Shown here: piece by piece, positions 52,075-61,176 of the stretch
How the letters are laid out: the number at the start of each line of letters is the position of its first letter
How positions within the stretch are numbered: position 1 is the stretch's first letter
From: Thalassolituus sp006212115
Lineage (GTDB): Bacteria > Pseudomonadota > Gammaproteobacteria > Pseudomonadales > Oceanobacteraceae
Strand: one strand, 5' to 3'
Assembly (NCBI RefSeq): GCF_040372045.1
Contig: NZ_BAABWH010000003.1
Length of the DNA stretch: 64,000 nt
The notes under the pieces: generated by a model
Told to the model about the DNA's origin: nothing
The model's database searches: none
Seen by the model: the letters and a program-made list of their open reading frames with translations, nothing else
Translations under genes and position numbers: made by a program

Positions 52075-53211
52075 ATGGTTAATGTCATTGCGCCGGTTCC
52101 TGCACCGCTCTGGATTGCGGACGATAAAACACTGCAAGAAGCTTGTCGGCGATGGTCTGAAGCGGATTTTCTGGCGGTCGATACTGAATTCGTTCGCACC
52201 AGCACATTTTACCCGAAACCAGGGCTGATACAGGTAGCAGACAACCATGGGGCGGCGCTGATTGATCCTCTGGCTGTGTCCGACTGGTCGGATTTTCGCG
52301 CACTGATGGTGTCGTCGGATGTGGTAAAGGTTTTCCACTCATGCGCTGAGGATCTTGAAGTCTGTAAACGTATCTTCGATGAAGTGCCTAGTCCTTTATT
52401 CGACACTCAGATAGCGATGGCGTTAACTGGGTTTGGCAGTTCGGTTGGCTTCCAGAGAGCGGTAAACGAGCTGCTTGAACTCGACATCCCAAAGGAAGCG
52501 ACGCGAACCGACTGGCTGCAGCGGCCTTTGACTGAAGTGCAGATGGAATACGCCACTGCAGATGTTCACTATCTGCATTACCTGTATCCAATGCTAGTTG
52601 CCAGGCTTGAGGAAAAAGACCGGCTGAGCTGGCTGTATGAAGAGTGCGAACGATTGGTCGATTCGGCTCGCGAGCCCGAAGGTGATTACCGTTTGGCTTA
52701 CCACCGGGTTAAGTCTGGTTGGAAGCTGCGCCCGCAGGAGCAGTGCGTGTTGCAATACCTGGCTGAGTGGCGGGAACAGCAAGCGCGACTAAAAGATGTG
52801 CCCCGTAACAAGGTGGCCGACGATCCGACACTTTGGAATATAGCGCGCTTTAAAGCCCGTAATCGTGATCAGCTGGTCAAGGCGGGGATGAGGCCGCATA
52901 TTGTCCGCGATGCTGGAAAACAGGTTCTGGCATTGGTGCAGCGCGGGCTGGAACAAGATGCAGAAAATTGGCCGCAACAGTTGCAGAGACCTCTCTCTAT
53001 TGACGATGGGAATGTGCTTAAGTCGATGAAGAAAGTCGTTGTCCGCTGTGCTGAGGCACTGGATATCCCTGCGGAGTTGCTGGCCAACAAAAAAACGCTC
53101 GAGGCGATGATTCGCTCTGAGCAAGATGACTTGCCGCCTCACTTATCAGGCTGGCGTAAAGAACAAATAGCAGATGCGCTTGTTAAGCATCTGAAAGAAA
53201 TCAGGCAATAA
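52075..53211 (+). CDS. rnd: Ribonuclease D
   Basis: The 378-residue 3'-5' exoribonuclease trims tRNA and other small RNA ends. The DEDD exonuclease motifs appear as AVDTEFVR, FHSCAEDLEV and YATADVHYL, followed by an HRDC domain (about 205-285) and a C-terminal HRDC-like region. ATG 52075 is two bases after the recR stop; a TTG 6 bp earlier is the alternative. The next two genes, ycgL and ycgN, are its usual neighbours. Confidence 0.94.
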   Translation: MVNVIAPVPAPLWIADDKTLQEACRRWSEADFLAVDTEFVRTSTFYPKPGLIQVADNHGAALIDPLAVSDWSDFRALMVSSDVVKVFHSCAEDLEVCKRIFDEVPSPLFDTQIAMALTGFGSSVGFQRAVNELLELDIPKEATRTDWLQRPLTEVQMEYATADVHYLHYLYPMLVARLEEKDRLSWLYEECERLVDSAREPEGDYRLAYHRVKSGWKLRPQEQCVLQYLAEWREQQARLKDVPRNKVADDPTLWNIARFKARNRDQLVKAGMRPHIVRDAGKQVLALVQRGLEQDAENWPQQLQRPLSIDDGNVLKSMKKVVVRCAEALDIPAELLANKKTLEAMIRSEQDDLPPHLSGWRKEQIADALVKHLKEIRQ

Positions 53212-53214
53212 ATT

Positions 53215-53508
53215 ATGACCGAGAATAAGCGCATTCTTTGTGATGTGTTCAAAACACGAAAAAAAGACGAAATGTACCTTTATGTAGAGAAAAAAGAGGG
53301 CTTTTCTCGTGTGCCTGACGAGTTGATGGATATGTTCGGCAAGCCTGAACTGGCTATGACTTTGCTTCTAACTCCAGACAAAAATCTCGGTCGTGCCGAT
53401 GCGGAAAAAGTGCTGTCGGACCTTGATGAGAAGGGCTTCTATTTGCAGATGCCGCCAGCAAAAGAACCCTACATGCTTGATCTGTTCTGCCGCAAGGACG
53501 ATGAATGA
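53215..53508 (+). CDS. ycgL: YcgL-domain protein
   Basis: The 97-residue protein matches YcgL: CDVFKTRKKDEMYLYV, FSRVPDELMDMFG and YLQMPP. The function is unknown. It starts 3 bp after rnd and overlaps ycgN by 4 bp (ATGA). Confidence 0.92.
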   Translation: MTENKRILCDVFKTRKKDEMYLYVEKKEGFSRVPDELMDMFGKPELAMTLLLTPDKNLGRADAEKVLSDLDEKGFYLQMPPAKEPYMLDLFCRKDDE

Positions 53509-53948
53509 GCGCAGCACAGCCATTTTGGGAGACCACGCCGCTGGCTGAGATGTCTCGCCAGCAATGGGAGTCTTTGTGTGATGGATGTGCCTTATGCTGT
53601 TTGCACAAGCTTGAGGATGAAGATAGCGGCGAGGTGTTTTATACCGATGTTCATTGTCGGTACATGGATACGAATGACTGCTCGTGTACCGTGTATCAAA
53701 AGCGGCAGGAATACGTACCGCATTGCGTCTGGCTGACGCCTCAGCAGGCCCACGAATTTCATTGGTTGCCAGAAACCTGTGCTTATCGCCTGGTTGCGGA
53801 GGGTAAACCATTGCATGATTGGCACCCCTTAATTACAGGTAACGCCGAGAGTGTTCATGCCGCAGGCATATCCTTGCGAGGGAAAGGTGTGGCAGACAAC
53901 CTTGTGAAAGAAGAAGACTGGGAAGATCACATTATATGGAAAGCGTAG
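53505..53948 (+). CDS. ycgN: YcgN-family cysteine-cluster protein
   Basis: The 147-residue protein has the conserved cysteines LCDGCALCCLHKLED, HCRYMD, DCSCTVY, HCVWL and TCAYRLV, as in the YcgN/UPF0260 family (zinc- or iron-binding CxxC clusters). The function is unknown. It overlaps ycgL by 4 bp and the following membrane-protein gene by 13 bp. Confidence 0.92.
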   Translation: MSAAQPFWETTPLAEMSRQQWESLCDGCALCCLHKLEDEDSGEVFYTDVHCRYMDTNDCSCTVYQKRQEYVPHCVWLTPQQAHEFHWLPETCAYRLVAEGKPLHDWHPLITGNAESVHAAGISLRGKGVADNLVKEEDWEDHIIWKA

Positions 53949-54334
53949 CGAGCTATTACACATACTGGGCTGTTTATATGGCCGCTGCATTGATCGGCTA
54001 CTGGTGTTGGGGGCGGATGGCCTTCTGGGTGGCTGAGCGTGGGGTGGTTTATCACCTGTATAGCGCATTGGGCGCGGTTCTGATCTTTACTCCTTTACCG
54101 GTCACAGGTCAGGAACAAACCCTTGCGCCGGGGTTTGTTGCGATCGCGTTTACCTTTATTTCAGAAGGGCTTTCTGGGTTGTACGAGTTTACTGTGTGGT
54201 ATCTCGCATCGACTGTTCTGGCAGTCATAGCCTTGATTGTCGGGCTGATACTGGTTAAACCGGAAACGAAAGCCAAGGCCAGTATTGTGAAACGTGAGCA
54301 ACCTTCATCGGTCCCCGATAATCCATTTCGCTGA
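53936..54334 (+). CDS. Small inner-membrane protein of unknown function
   Basis: The 132-residue protein has three hydrophobic segments (about 8-30, 40-60 and 85-110) and a basic, polar C-terminus (KPETKAKASIVKREQ). No family is recognised. It overlaps the ycgN 3' end by 13 bp and so is probably translated with the rnd-ycgL-ycgN group. Confidence 0.7.
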   Translation: MESVASYYTYWAVYMAAALIGYWCWGRMAFWVAERGVVYHLYSALGAVLIFTPLPVTGQEQTLAPGFVAIAFTFISEGLSGLYEFTVWYLASTVLAVIALIVGLILVKPETKAKASIVKREQPSSVPDNPFR

Positions 54335-54676
54335 TTGGCAAAACAGTCCGTTTATTTCCCCCTCCTGATTAGTCCCACTGCTTACAGAACTGTAGATCTC
54401 TGCAGGCAGTGTGTTTGCTTCATAATTTTTCCAAATCCGCCATCGTGGCCTGATTATTCCGGGGTGCCTTAACCTCAGATACTGACTTTTCTGGCTAACT
54501 CACGAAACTTTGCTAGGTTTAAATCAGGGTGTGTCTCAAGTGTGGAACCCGGCTTCGGTCGGCTCCGGTCTGGGCAATAAACACTCTGACGTACGGCGCC
54601 CATAATGAGCGACCGATAAGATTGTATTTACGCATAGTGACGTGTGCGCCGCCTGGCGCGATTGAGGGTTAAGATC
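54335..54676. other. Non-coding gap with a promoter
   Basis: The 342-bp gap contains the promoter at 54578-54606 and a short hairpin GCGCC-GCCT-GGCGC (54646-54659) near the next start. The first 240 bp hold no convincing gene, terminator or repeat. Confidence 0.55.
54578..54606 (+). promoter_or_regulatory. Candidate sigma-70 promoter of the 54.7-57.6 kb genes
   Basis: TAAACA (4/6), 17-bp spacer, CATAAT (5/6), about 70 bp before the start of the membrane/winged-helix protein gene. Confidence 0.5.
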
Positions 54677-55345
54677 ATGGCAAACCATATATTCATTCTT
54701 GCTACCGTTATGCTACTCGCAGGTATCTTCGGCGGTCTGGTGAATTTCTACCTGTACGGCGATAAAGACCCGGATTCAGCAAGTCTGCCGCGCTTTCTGG
54801 TGGTGGGTGTAGGTGCATCGTTTCTGGTGCCTGTTGTCCTCGATATGGTGAACAGTGAACTGGTGCTTGAAAGTCAGGGTGATCCGTCGCAATTACTCAT
54901 ATTTACCGGTTTTTGTCTTGTGTCAGCTTTGTTGAGTCGCTTCGTTATCGACAATATGTCCGACCGGATTCTCAACGAGGCGAATGTAGCGCGTCAGCGC
55001 TCTGAAGAAGTGGAGCAGGATCTTCGTATTATCCAGAATGAGTTGTTACCGCTCATCGATACCGAAACGGAAAAAGACATGAGCGGATATGATCCGCAGA
55101 TGGCCACCGTGTCTGAGGAGCTCGATACAACCTCCACGCAGATTCTGAAAGTTCTCTCGAATGGTCGCTACATTTTCCGATCGCTGGCTGGTGTGTGTCG
55201 CGAGTGCAATCAGGAAGAGTCCACTGTTCTGAAAACACTGCATGTACTGACCGTTCGTAGTCTTGCAGGCAAGGTGAGCGGTAAAAATGGTGTTCGCTGG
55301 CACATCACAGAAAAGGGTCGCCGGGTACTCGAAAACAGCCTTTGA
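54677..55345 (+). CDS. Membrane protein with C-terminal winged-helix-like domain
   Basis: About 222 residues from ATG 54677, which follows GAGGGTTAAGATC; the frame is open 33 bp upstream. Three hydrophobic segments (about 3-22, 38-58 and 72-92) are followed by a coiled coil (about 100-130) and a wHTH-like end (about 150-222: QILKVLSNGRYIFRSL, ITEKGRRVLENSL). It resembles proteins named YEATS-associated helix-containing, from memory; that link is uncertain. It may couple a membrane signal to a nucleic-acid-binding or protein-binding wHTH. It is followed at 36 bp by the VWA protein gene. Confidence 0.65.
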   Translation: MANHIFILATVMLLAGIFGGLVNFYLYGDKDPDSASLPRFLVVGVGASFLVPVVLDMVNSELVLESQGDPSQLLIFTGFCLVSALLSRFVIDNMSDRILNEANVARQRSEEVEQDLRIIQNELLPLIDTETEKDMSGYDPQMATVSEELDTTSTQILKVLSNGRYIFRSLAGVCRECNQEESTVLKTLHVLTVRSLAGKVSGKNGVRWHITEKGRRVLENSL

Positions 55346-55381
55346 TTTGATCGGCAACAGTAACGGGAGCGCTGAGCCAGT

Positions 55382-57601
55382 ATGACGTTTCTACGCAGTA
55401 TGATTGTCGCAGTGGCGGTGGTGTTCTTTGCAATGCCGTCGCTTGCTGACGAGAGCAATGTCCCTGACGTGCGGATCGTCATTGATATCTCCGGCAGCAT
55501 GAAAGAGACCGACCCACAGAATCTCCGCCGTCCGGCGCTCAACCTACTTACCGAATTATTGCCCGACGGCTCCAGGGCGGGTGTCTGGACCTTCGGACGA
55601 TACGTCAACATGTTAGTTCCTCTTGGGGACGTAGATGACCAATGGCGTAATGCAGCGCGAGAGTCATCTTCGAAGATCAGCTCTGTTGGTCTGAACACCA
55701 ATCTTGTCGATGCCCTTGACCGGGCGTTGTACGAAACGTCACTGGACAGCGGCTTTGATCAGACCGTTATTCTGTTGACGGATGGTCGTATCGATATGGA
55801 TGACAGTCAGGGAAACCCCCAATCCGCTGCTAATGCAGCGGCACGCGCACGTTTAATTGAAGCGGTGCTTCCTCAGTATATGTCCCGTAATGTACGGATT
55901 CATACCTTGGCTCTTTCAGACGGTGCTGATACCGCTGTGCTTAGTCAGCTTGCAATGGAAACGGACGGACTTGCCCTGAAAGCGCATACTTCCGATGAAT
56001 TAATGCCCGCATTTCTCAAGGCCTTTGATCGTGCGGTGCCCAGTGAGCAAGTACCACTGGTAGGAAATACCTTTTCGATCGATCCCAGCGTTAACGAATT
56101 TACAGCGTTGATCTTTCGCGCGGCGACGGACAAGTCTACAGAGTTGGTTGCTCCTTCGGGCCAGCGAATTTCGATGGCCAGCGCTGCGACATCACCGGAT
56201 GTCCGCTGGCATCATGATCTTAACTTCGACCTCATTACGGTAAAGACGCCCGAAAGCGGTGATTGGATTGCTGATGCGGATGTGGCGCCCGATAGTCGTG
56301 TGCAGATTTTGTCGGACCTCAAGTTGAGCGTCGCAGGTCTGCCTGGAAGTCTGTTTTCAGGTGTTCCTGTGCAGTTGGAAATGGCGCTGGAGAATGAGGG
56401 CTCCGTAGTCACGGAGCCTACAATTTTGCAGCTGACTGATGTCAGTTTAAAAGTCACTGCGCCGGATGGCCGGGTCGGTAGTAAGTTACTGTCTGATCCT
56501 GAGGCGCTGCCTGCTGATGGAGTGTTCCGCGAGACACTGAGCAGATTGTCGCAACCTGGTGAGTATCAGATTGAGGTTAATGCCGAGGGTAGGACATTCC
56601 AGCGCCGACAGGTGTTGACCGCAACGCTGGCCGAGCCAATGCGTGTGGAGGTCGAGCCTGACCCAGAGCAGCAGGTACTGAATGTACGCGTTTTCCCCGA
56701 AAGTGATCTTGTTGATACGAGTCTCTCCCGAGTTATATCCCGCATTGCCAGCCCTGATGGTAGCTCTGTAATAAATGCGATGGAATACGGTAGCGATTCC
56801 GGTGCATGGGAGTTGGCCCTTGTTGCTGATAAGGGGCCGGGCGAGTACGAAATTATGCTCAATATTCGTGGTGTCTCAGCAAGCGGGAAGACATTTAAGA
56901 GTAAGCCTGAAAGCATTCAGGTGACTTTCCCCTTAGTGTCGGAATCAGAGTCGGAATCAGAGCAAGAGTCGGAGTCGGCGATGCAGCCTGACGACATGCT
57001 CTCTGAGCCTGCTGCACCCGAGGTATCAGAGCCAGAACCTGAATCAATGCCTGAACCAGAGCCAGAGATTCAGGAACCGCCCGTTGAGCCTATCGCTCCT
57101 GATCTCGCTGCGCGCTTTAATGAGCAGGCAGAAGCTGCACAGCCGGAATCGTCGGAAACGGATGGTGCCGGTGAGCAGGGCGCTGAGAATGAGACCAGTG
57201 ATGAGGCTGACGAAGAAGAGGGCGGTGTTGCCTGGTGGGTATATGTTCTCCTTGGCCTCGCTAATCTGTTGTTGCTTGGAGGGCTGGCATGGTGGTGGTT
57301 TATGCGTCGCAAGAAAAATGCCGAGCCAGCCGAAGAGATTGCCGCAGCTGAAGCGCTTGATCTGGATACGGGGCCCCTTGATGACGCTGATCTGGATTCG
57401 GCTGACTTCGATAATTTTGACGGGGTCGAAGAAGAGGAGATCCCGCAGGCTGAGGAAGATAGTCATATTCCTACGTCTATGGGTGGTGACACGGATATGG
57501 GCTCGCCAGAGCCGCCCGCGGAGAGTGCGGCTCTCGACGATGAAGGGGATGATTGGGGCGAATTCGACCTTCCGGATGAAAACCCGGAGGATAAAAAGTA
57601 G
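55382..57601 (+). CDS. Exported VWA-domain protein (TIGR03503-like)
   Basis: The 739-residue protein has a signal peptide (1-22), a VWA domain (about 28-210) with a MIDAS motif DISGSMKETD, beta-sandwich repeats (about 220-510), a Ser/Glu and Pro/Glu-rich linker, one membrane helix (about 616-640, VAWWVYVLLGLANLLLLGG) and an acidic cytoplasmic tail. This layout matches the TIGR03503 family of marine gammaproteobacteria. The periplasmic VWA would bind a metal-dependent ligand. It is followed by the MoxR-VWA pair, which has its own promoter. Confidence 0.82.
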   Translation: MTFLRSMIVAVAVVFFAMPSLADESNVPDVRIVIDISGSMKETDPQNLRRPALNLLTELLPDGSRAGVWTFGRYVNMLVPLGDVDDQWRNAARESSSKISSVGLNTNLVDALDRALYETSLDSGFDQTVILLTDGRIDMDDSQGNPQSAANAAARARLIEAVLPQYMSRNVRIHTLALSDGADTAVLSQLAMETDGLALKAHTSDELMPAFLKAFDRAVPSEQVPLVGNTFSIDPSVNEFTALIFRAATDKSTELVAPSGQRISMASAATSPDVRWHHDLNFDLITVKTPESGDWIADADVAPDSRVQILSDLKLSVAGLPGSLFSGVPVQLEMALENEGSVVTEPTILQLTDVSLKVTAPDGRVGSKLLSDPEALPADGVFRETLSRLSQPGEYQIEVNAEGRTFQRRQVLTATLAEPMRVEVEPDPEQQVLNVRVFPESDLVDTSLSRVISRIASPDGSSVINAMEYGSDSGAWELALVADKGPGEYEIMLNIRGVSASGKTFKSKPESIQVTFPLVSESESESEQESESAMQPDDMLSEPAAPEVSEPEPESMPEPEPEIQEPPVEPIAPDLAARFNEQAEAAQPESSETDGAGEQGAENETSDEADEEEGGVAWWVYVLLGLANLLLLGGLAWWWFMRRKKNAEPAEEIAAAEALDLDTGPLDDADLDSADFDNFDGVEEEEIPQAEEDSHIPTSMGGDTDMGSPEPPAESAALDDEGDDWGEFDLPDENPEDKK

Positions 57602-57671
57602 GGCGTATATTCCGTCATAATGAACAAAACGCGCTTTATGTCTGATTTTAAAGCCTTTTTTCTGTCCCGCC

Positions 57672-57700
57672 TTGCTGTACCAAACAGGCCTCCTTATACT
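57672..57700 (+). promoter_or_regulatory. Candidate sigma-70 promoter of the second moxR operon
   Basis: TTGCTG, 17-bp spacer, TATACT (5/6), 41 bp before the moxR start. Confidence 0.5.
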
Positions 57701-57740
57701 CTGGCTGGTCAAGAATCAGAGTTAATGAGGTCTATTCTCA

Positions 57741-58583
57741 ATGAAATTCCAGGGCACCAGTGATTACGTAGCGACGCCAGAGCTGCAGATGGCAGTGAAC
57801 GCGGCGATTACACTTCAACGTCCATTGCTTTTGAAGGGTGAGCCAGGTACAGGTAAAACTATGCTGGCGGAGCAACTGGCGGCGTCACTGGGTACCGACC
57901 TCATTCAGTGGCACATCAAAAGTACCACCAAGGCGCACCAGGGTTTATACGAGTACGATGCGGTAAGCCGACTGCGCGACTCTCAGTTGGGCGTCGACGG
58001 TGTAAACGATATTTCGAACTACATCGTCAAAGGTAAGTTGTGGGAAGCCTTTGAGGCAGACAAGCCGGTCGTTCTGCTGATCGACGAAATCGACAAAGCC
58101 GACATCGAGTTCCCGAATGACCTGCTGCTGGAAATCGATAAGATGGAATTCTTCGTCTATGAGACGCAAGAACGTATCGTTGCCAAGCACCGACCTATCA
58201 TCCTGATCACCAGTAATAACGAAAAAGAACTTCCTGATGCTTTTCTGCGTCGCTGCTTCTTCCACTACATTGACTTCCCAGATCGTGAAACCATGCAAGC
58301 GATTGTCGATGTTCACTTTCCGGATATTCAGGCGCAGCTTGTTAACGATGCACTGGAAGTTTTCTTTGATGTACGCAAAGTGCCGGGTCTTAAGAAAAAG
58401 CCATCCACTTCAGAGTTGGTTGATTGGTTGAAGCTGTTGATGGCGGATGAGCTTGGTGTCGAGCTGTTGCGCAGCCAGGATACGACTAAGGCAATCCCAC
58501 CAATGGCAGGTGCGTTGGTTAAGAACGAACAGGATGTCCATCTGCTTGAGCGTCTGGCCTTCATGAGCCGTCGTCGGGGCTGA
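57741..58583 (+). CDS. MoxR-family AAA+ ATPase (CoxD-like)
   Basis: The 280-residue ATPase has Walker A GEPGTGKTM (about 36-44), Walker B VVLLIDEIDKAD, sensor 1 ILITSNNEKELPDAF and the arginine finger RRC. It belongs to the MoxR branch paired with CoxE-type VWA proteins and is distinct from the MoxR at 22964. It would act as a chaperone for a partner. It is 6 bp before the VWA gene. Confidence 0.92.
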   Translation: MKFQGTSDYVATPELQMAVNAAITLQRPLLLKGEPGTGKTMLAEQLAASLGTDLIQWHIKSTTKAHQGLYEYDAVSRLRDSQLGVDGVNDISNYIVKGKLWEAFEADKPVVLLIDEIDKADIEFPNDLLLEIDKMEFFVYETQERIVAKHRPIILITSNNEKELPDAFLRRCFFHYIDFPDRETMQAIVDVHFPDIQAQLVNDALEVFFDVRKVPGLKKKPSTSELVDWLKLLMADELGVELLRSQDTTKAIPPMAGALVKNEQDVHLLERLAFMSRRRG

Positions 58584-58589
58584 TAGATC

Positions 58590-59771
58590 ATGCTGATCGA
58601 TTTTTTCGATACGGTTCGAAAGGCCAAGGTCCCTTGTTCTATCCGTGAGTATCTCGACCTGATTGAGGCGGTACAGGCGCGGGTGGCGTTTGCAGATCTC
58701 GAAGAGTTTTACGCGCTCTCCAGGCTGGTCCTTGTAAAAGACGAGAAACACTACGATAAATTCGATAAGGCTTTCGCGGCTTACTTTGAAGGTATCGATG
58801 CGATGCCATCTTTGTTCGACGATGCCAATATACCGGCAGAGTGGATGCGCAAAGAGATGGAAAAGCTCTTATCTGAAGAGGAAATGGCAAAGATTGAGTC
58901 GCTCGGCGGTTTTGACGAGTTGATGAAAACGTTGCAGGAACGTCTCGAAGAGCAGCATAAGCGTCACCAGGGCGGTAATAAAATGATCGGCACTGGAGGG
59001 ACTTCCCCTTTCGGTGCGGAAGGTTACAACCCGGAAGGTGTTCGGATCTCTCAAAACCGCTCTCGGCATAAGAAAGCGGCAAAAGTCTGGGATCAACGGA
59101 ATTATCGCAATCTCGACGATAATGTGCAGCTTGGTATTCGTAATATCAAAGTTGCGTTGCGCCGTTTACGACGATTTGCTCGCCAAGGCGCAGCCGATGA
59201 GCTGGATATGAACGATACTATCCGCTCAACTGCCCGGAATGCTGGATTGCTTGATATCCGCATGGTGCCAGAGCGTCACAATGCAGTTAAAGTACTGCTC
59301 TTCTTTGATGTGGGTGGTTCCATGGACCCACATGTCCGTGTGTGTGAAGAGTTATTCTCGGCCGCGAAAACCGAATTCAAACATATGGAAACCTTCTACT
59401 TTCACAACTGCCTGTACGAGTCAGTGTGGAAGAATAATGTTCGCCGTATGAACGAGCGCACAGAAACCTGGGACATTTTGCGCAAGTATGGACAGGATTA
59501 CCGGGTGATCTTCGTGGGAGACGCCATGATGGCGCCTTATGAAGTGACGCACCCGGGTGGCAGCGTTGAACACTGGAATGAAGAAGCTGGTGCAACCTGG
59601 ATGCAGCGGATGGCAGATCACTTCGATAAGTTGGTCTGGTTAAATCCGGCGCCTGAGGATCATTGGGGAAATGGTGGCTCACTAGGCGCAATACGGACAT
59701 TAGTAAATAATAAAATGTATCCCATGACTCTATCGGGTCTGGAAGATGCAATGAGGTTTCTCAGTAAATAA
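58590..59771 (+). CDS. Cytoplasmic VWA protein (CoxE-like), partner of MoxR
   Basis: The 393-residue protein has no signal peptide, an N-terminal helical region (DFFDTVRKAKVPCSIREYLDL), a central basic stretch, and a C-terminal VWA domain with MIDAS DVGGSMD (about 240). The invariant second Ser is kept. With the MoxR ATPase 6 bp upstream, it forms the standard MoxR-VWA pair, which often inserts metal into or activates a target. The target here is unknown; the exported-protein genes downstream are candidates. Confidence 0.9.
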   Translation: MLIDFFDTVRKAKVPCSIREYLDLIEAVQARVAFADLEEFYALSRLVLVKDEKHYDKFDKAFAAYFEGIDAMPSLFDDANIPAEWMRKEMEKLLSEEEMAKIESLGGFDELMKTLQERLEEQHKRHQGGNKMIGTGGTSPFGAEGYNPEGVRISQNRSRHKKAAKVWDQRNYRNLDDNVQLGIRNIKVALRRLRRFARQGAADELDMNDTIRSTARNAGLLDIRMVPERHNAVKVLLFFDVGGSMDPHVRVCEELFSAAKTEFKHMETFYFHNCLYESVWKNNVRRMNERTETWDILRKYGQDYRVIFVGDAMMAPYEVTHPGGSVEHWNEEAGATWMQRMADHFDKLVWLNPAPEDHWGNGGSLGAIRTLVNNKMYPMTLSGLEDAMRFLSK

Positions 59772-59854
59772 CTGAGGCCGGGTAATTTGACGTATTGGGC
59801 TGCTCTTGCAGCCTGTGTCGCCCGGATAATAATAAAGAACGCAGGGCGTAAAAC

Positions 59855-60565
59855 ATGCAGGCGACTCGCTTGTTCTCACTGTTAGTCAAAGTTGTATTGG
59901 GATTGGGGCTGAATCTGCTTGTCGTGGCGACTGCCACCGCTGAGCAGGTTTACATCGGCCTTCGTAATGGCCCATCCGACGCTTTCCCTGTGATATACGA
60001 GGTGACGCCTTACCGTCAGTTGGACGTAATCTTGCGTCGGGGTGACTGGGTCAAGGCGACAGACGGTCGCAGCAGTGGTTGGCTGCAGGTCGATGATTTG
60101 CACCTGCTAGAAACCTTTCCTCGCGACAAACTCTGGAAGCTGGTCAATGAAACCCGCCCGGGGCCATACCGCCTTGAGTTCTCCACATCTTCACTTCAGT
60201 CCTTTTCTATCGGTGGACTTTTTCCAGTTTTCGAGCAGTCCCTGTTCGCGCGCTACAGCCGCGCTCCAAAAGGTGATACTTCCTGGTCGTTGGTTCAGGC
60301 CGGTTGGTTGAATGAGTTCGCACGCCCGACTGATGAGTTGACCTTCTCGTGGAGCGGAGCCATTGGATATGCTCAGGACCAGCAGGGCAGCGAGTTCTGG
60401 TCGTCAGAGCAAGAGCCCGTATGGGCGGGCATTCTCGGCGTCGAGGCAATGTGGCAAGCGGATCGCTATTTTGAACTTGGTGCACGCGGCGAGGTGGCGA
60501 CAACTTTGAATAATGATATGACGACGCACCGATCTGTGTCGCTCATCTGGAGATTACGTTTATGA
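59855..60565 (+). CDS. Exported protein: SH3-like N-terminus plus beta-rich C-terminus
   Basis: The 236-residue protein has a signal peptide (1-29, cleavage near ATAEQ), an SH3-like module (about 30-88; VYIGLRNGPSDAFPVIYEV, GDWVKATDGRSSGWLQVDDL) and a C-terminal region with alternating hydrophobic strands ending in L, suited to an outer-membrane barrel. The bacterial SH3 module may bind peptidoglycan. It overlaps the next gene by 4 bp (ATGA). It starts the five-gene exported-protein run and is 83 bp after the VWA gene; a hairpin GGCTGC-TCTT-GCAGCC lies at 59798-59813 in that gap. Confidence 0.7.
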   Translation: MQATRLFSLLVKVVLGLGLNLLVVATATAEQVYIGLRNGPSDAFPVIYEVTPYRQLDVILRRGDWVKATDGRSSGWLQVDDLHLLETFPRDKLWKLVNETRPGPYRLEFSTSSLQSFSIGGLFPVFEQSLFARYSRAPKGDTSWSLVQAGWLNEFARPTDELTFSWSGAIGYAQDQQGSEFWSSEQEPVWAGILGVEAMWQADRYFELGARGEVATTLNNDMTTHRSVSLIWRLRL

Positions 60566-61176
60566 CCGCTTTTCTGTTGCGCAACATCCCCACTTTGTTG
60601 ATGGGAGTGTGTTTGCCGTTCTCCGCTTTAGCAGAGGTGTACAGTCCGGGAAATCAGAATAATGGTTTGAATGAACTTGAGGACACCGACGTACAGCACG
60701 GTGTATTCAGTGTTGGTTACGTCAATACCCTTGCGTATAACAACGATTCGCAGCCCGGTATCCTGTTTGGTGGTCGTTACTTTGCAGGCGAACGTTGGTA
60801 TTTACTCGGTGAATTGCAGGTTGGCAGTCATAGTACACGGGCTGTTGTAAGTAACGGCGAAGTACTGCGTGAAGATGATGAAGAGCTTCTTCGTTATTCA
60901 GCTGGGGCTGGTTATGCGATTTTACAGGGAACGGCCAGCACGTCTGGACTTCGTGCCGTTCCATGGTCAATCGCGGCAGAGTTTAACGCTGGCGAACAAC
61001 AGTCAGGTGAAACCAGTGGTCGATATGCGTCCTTGGGACTGAACGTTCAGTTTCACGGTGAGCGCGTTTGGACAAGCGTTGGGGTGCGTGAATTTTTGAT
61101 TGATGATGAGCGCTTGCAGGCACTGGAATCAGACGGGGGTACTCAGTGGGATATCTCACTCGGCTTGTGGTTCTGA
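60562..61176 (+). CDS. Exported beta-barrel-type protein
   Basis: The 204-residue protein has a signal peptide (cleavage near FSALA-EV) and many short alternating strands with aromatic girdles (FSVGYVNTLAYNND, LFGGRYFAGERWY, YSAGAGYAIL) ending in GLWF, a C-terminal Phe typical of outer-membrane barrels. No family is recognised. Overlaps the gene before (4 bp) and after (31 bp). Confidence 0.68.
   Translation: MTAFLLRNIPTLLMGVCLPFSALAEVYSPGNQNNGLNELEDTDVQHGVFSVGYVNTLAYNNDSQPGILFGGRYFAGERWYLLGELQVGSHSTRAVVSNGEVLREDDEELLRYSAGAGYAILQGTASTSGLRAVPWSIAAEFNAGEQQSGETSGRYASLGLNVQFHGERVWTSVGVREFLIDDERLQALESDGGTQWDISLGLWF

Noticed and set aside
57084..57620. 178-residue basic plus-strand frame in the VWA protein gene, and minus-strand frames opposite
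   Set aside because: Frame-shifted reading of the Glu-rich tail; no start signal and no recognisable domain.
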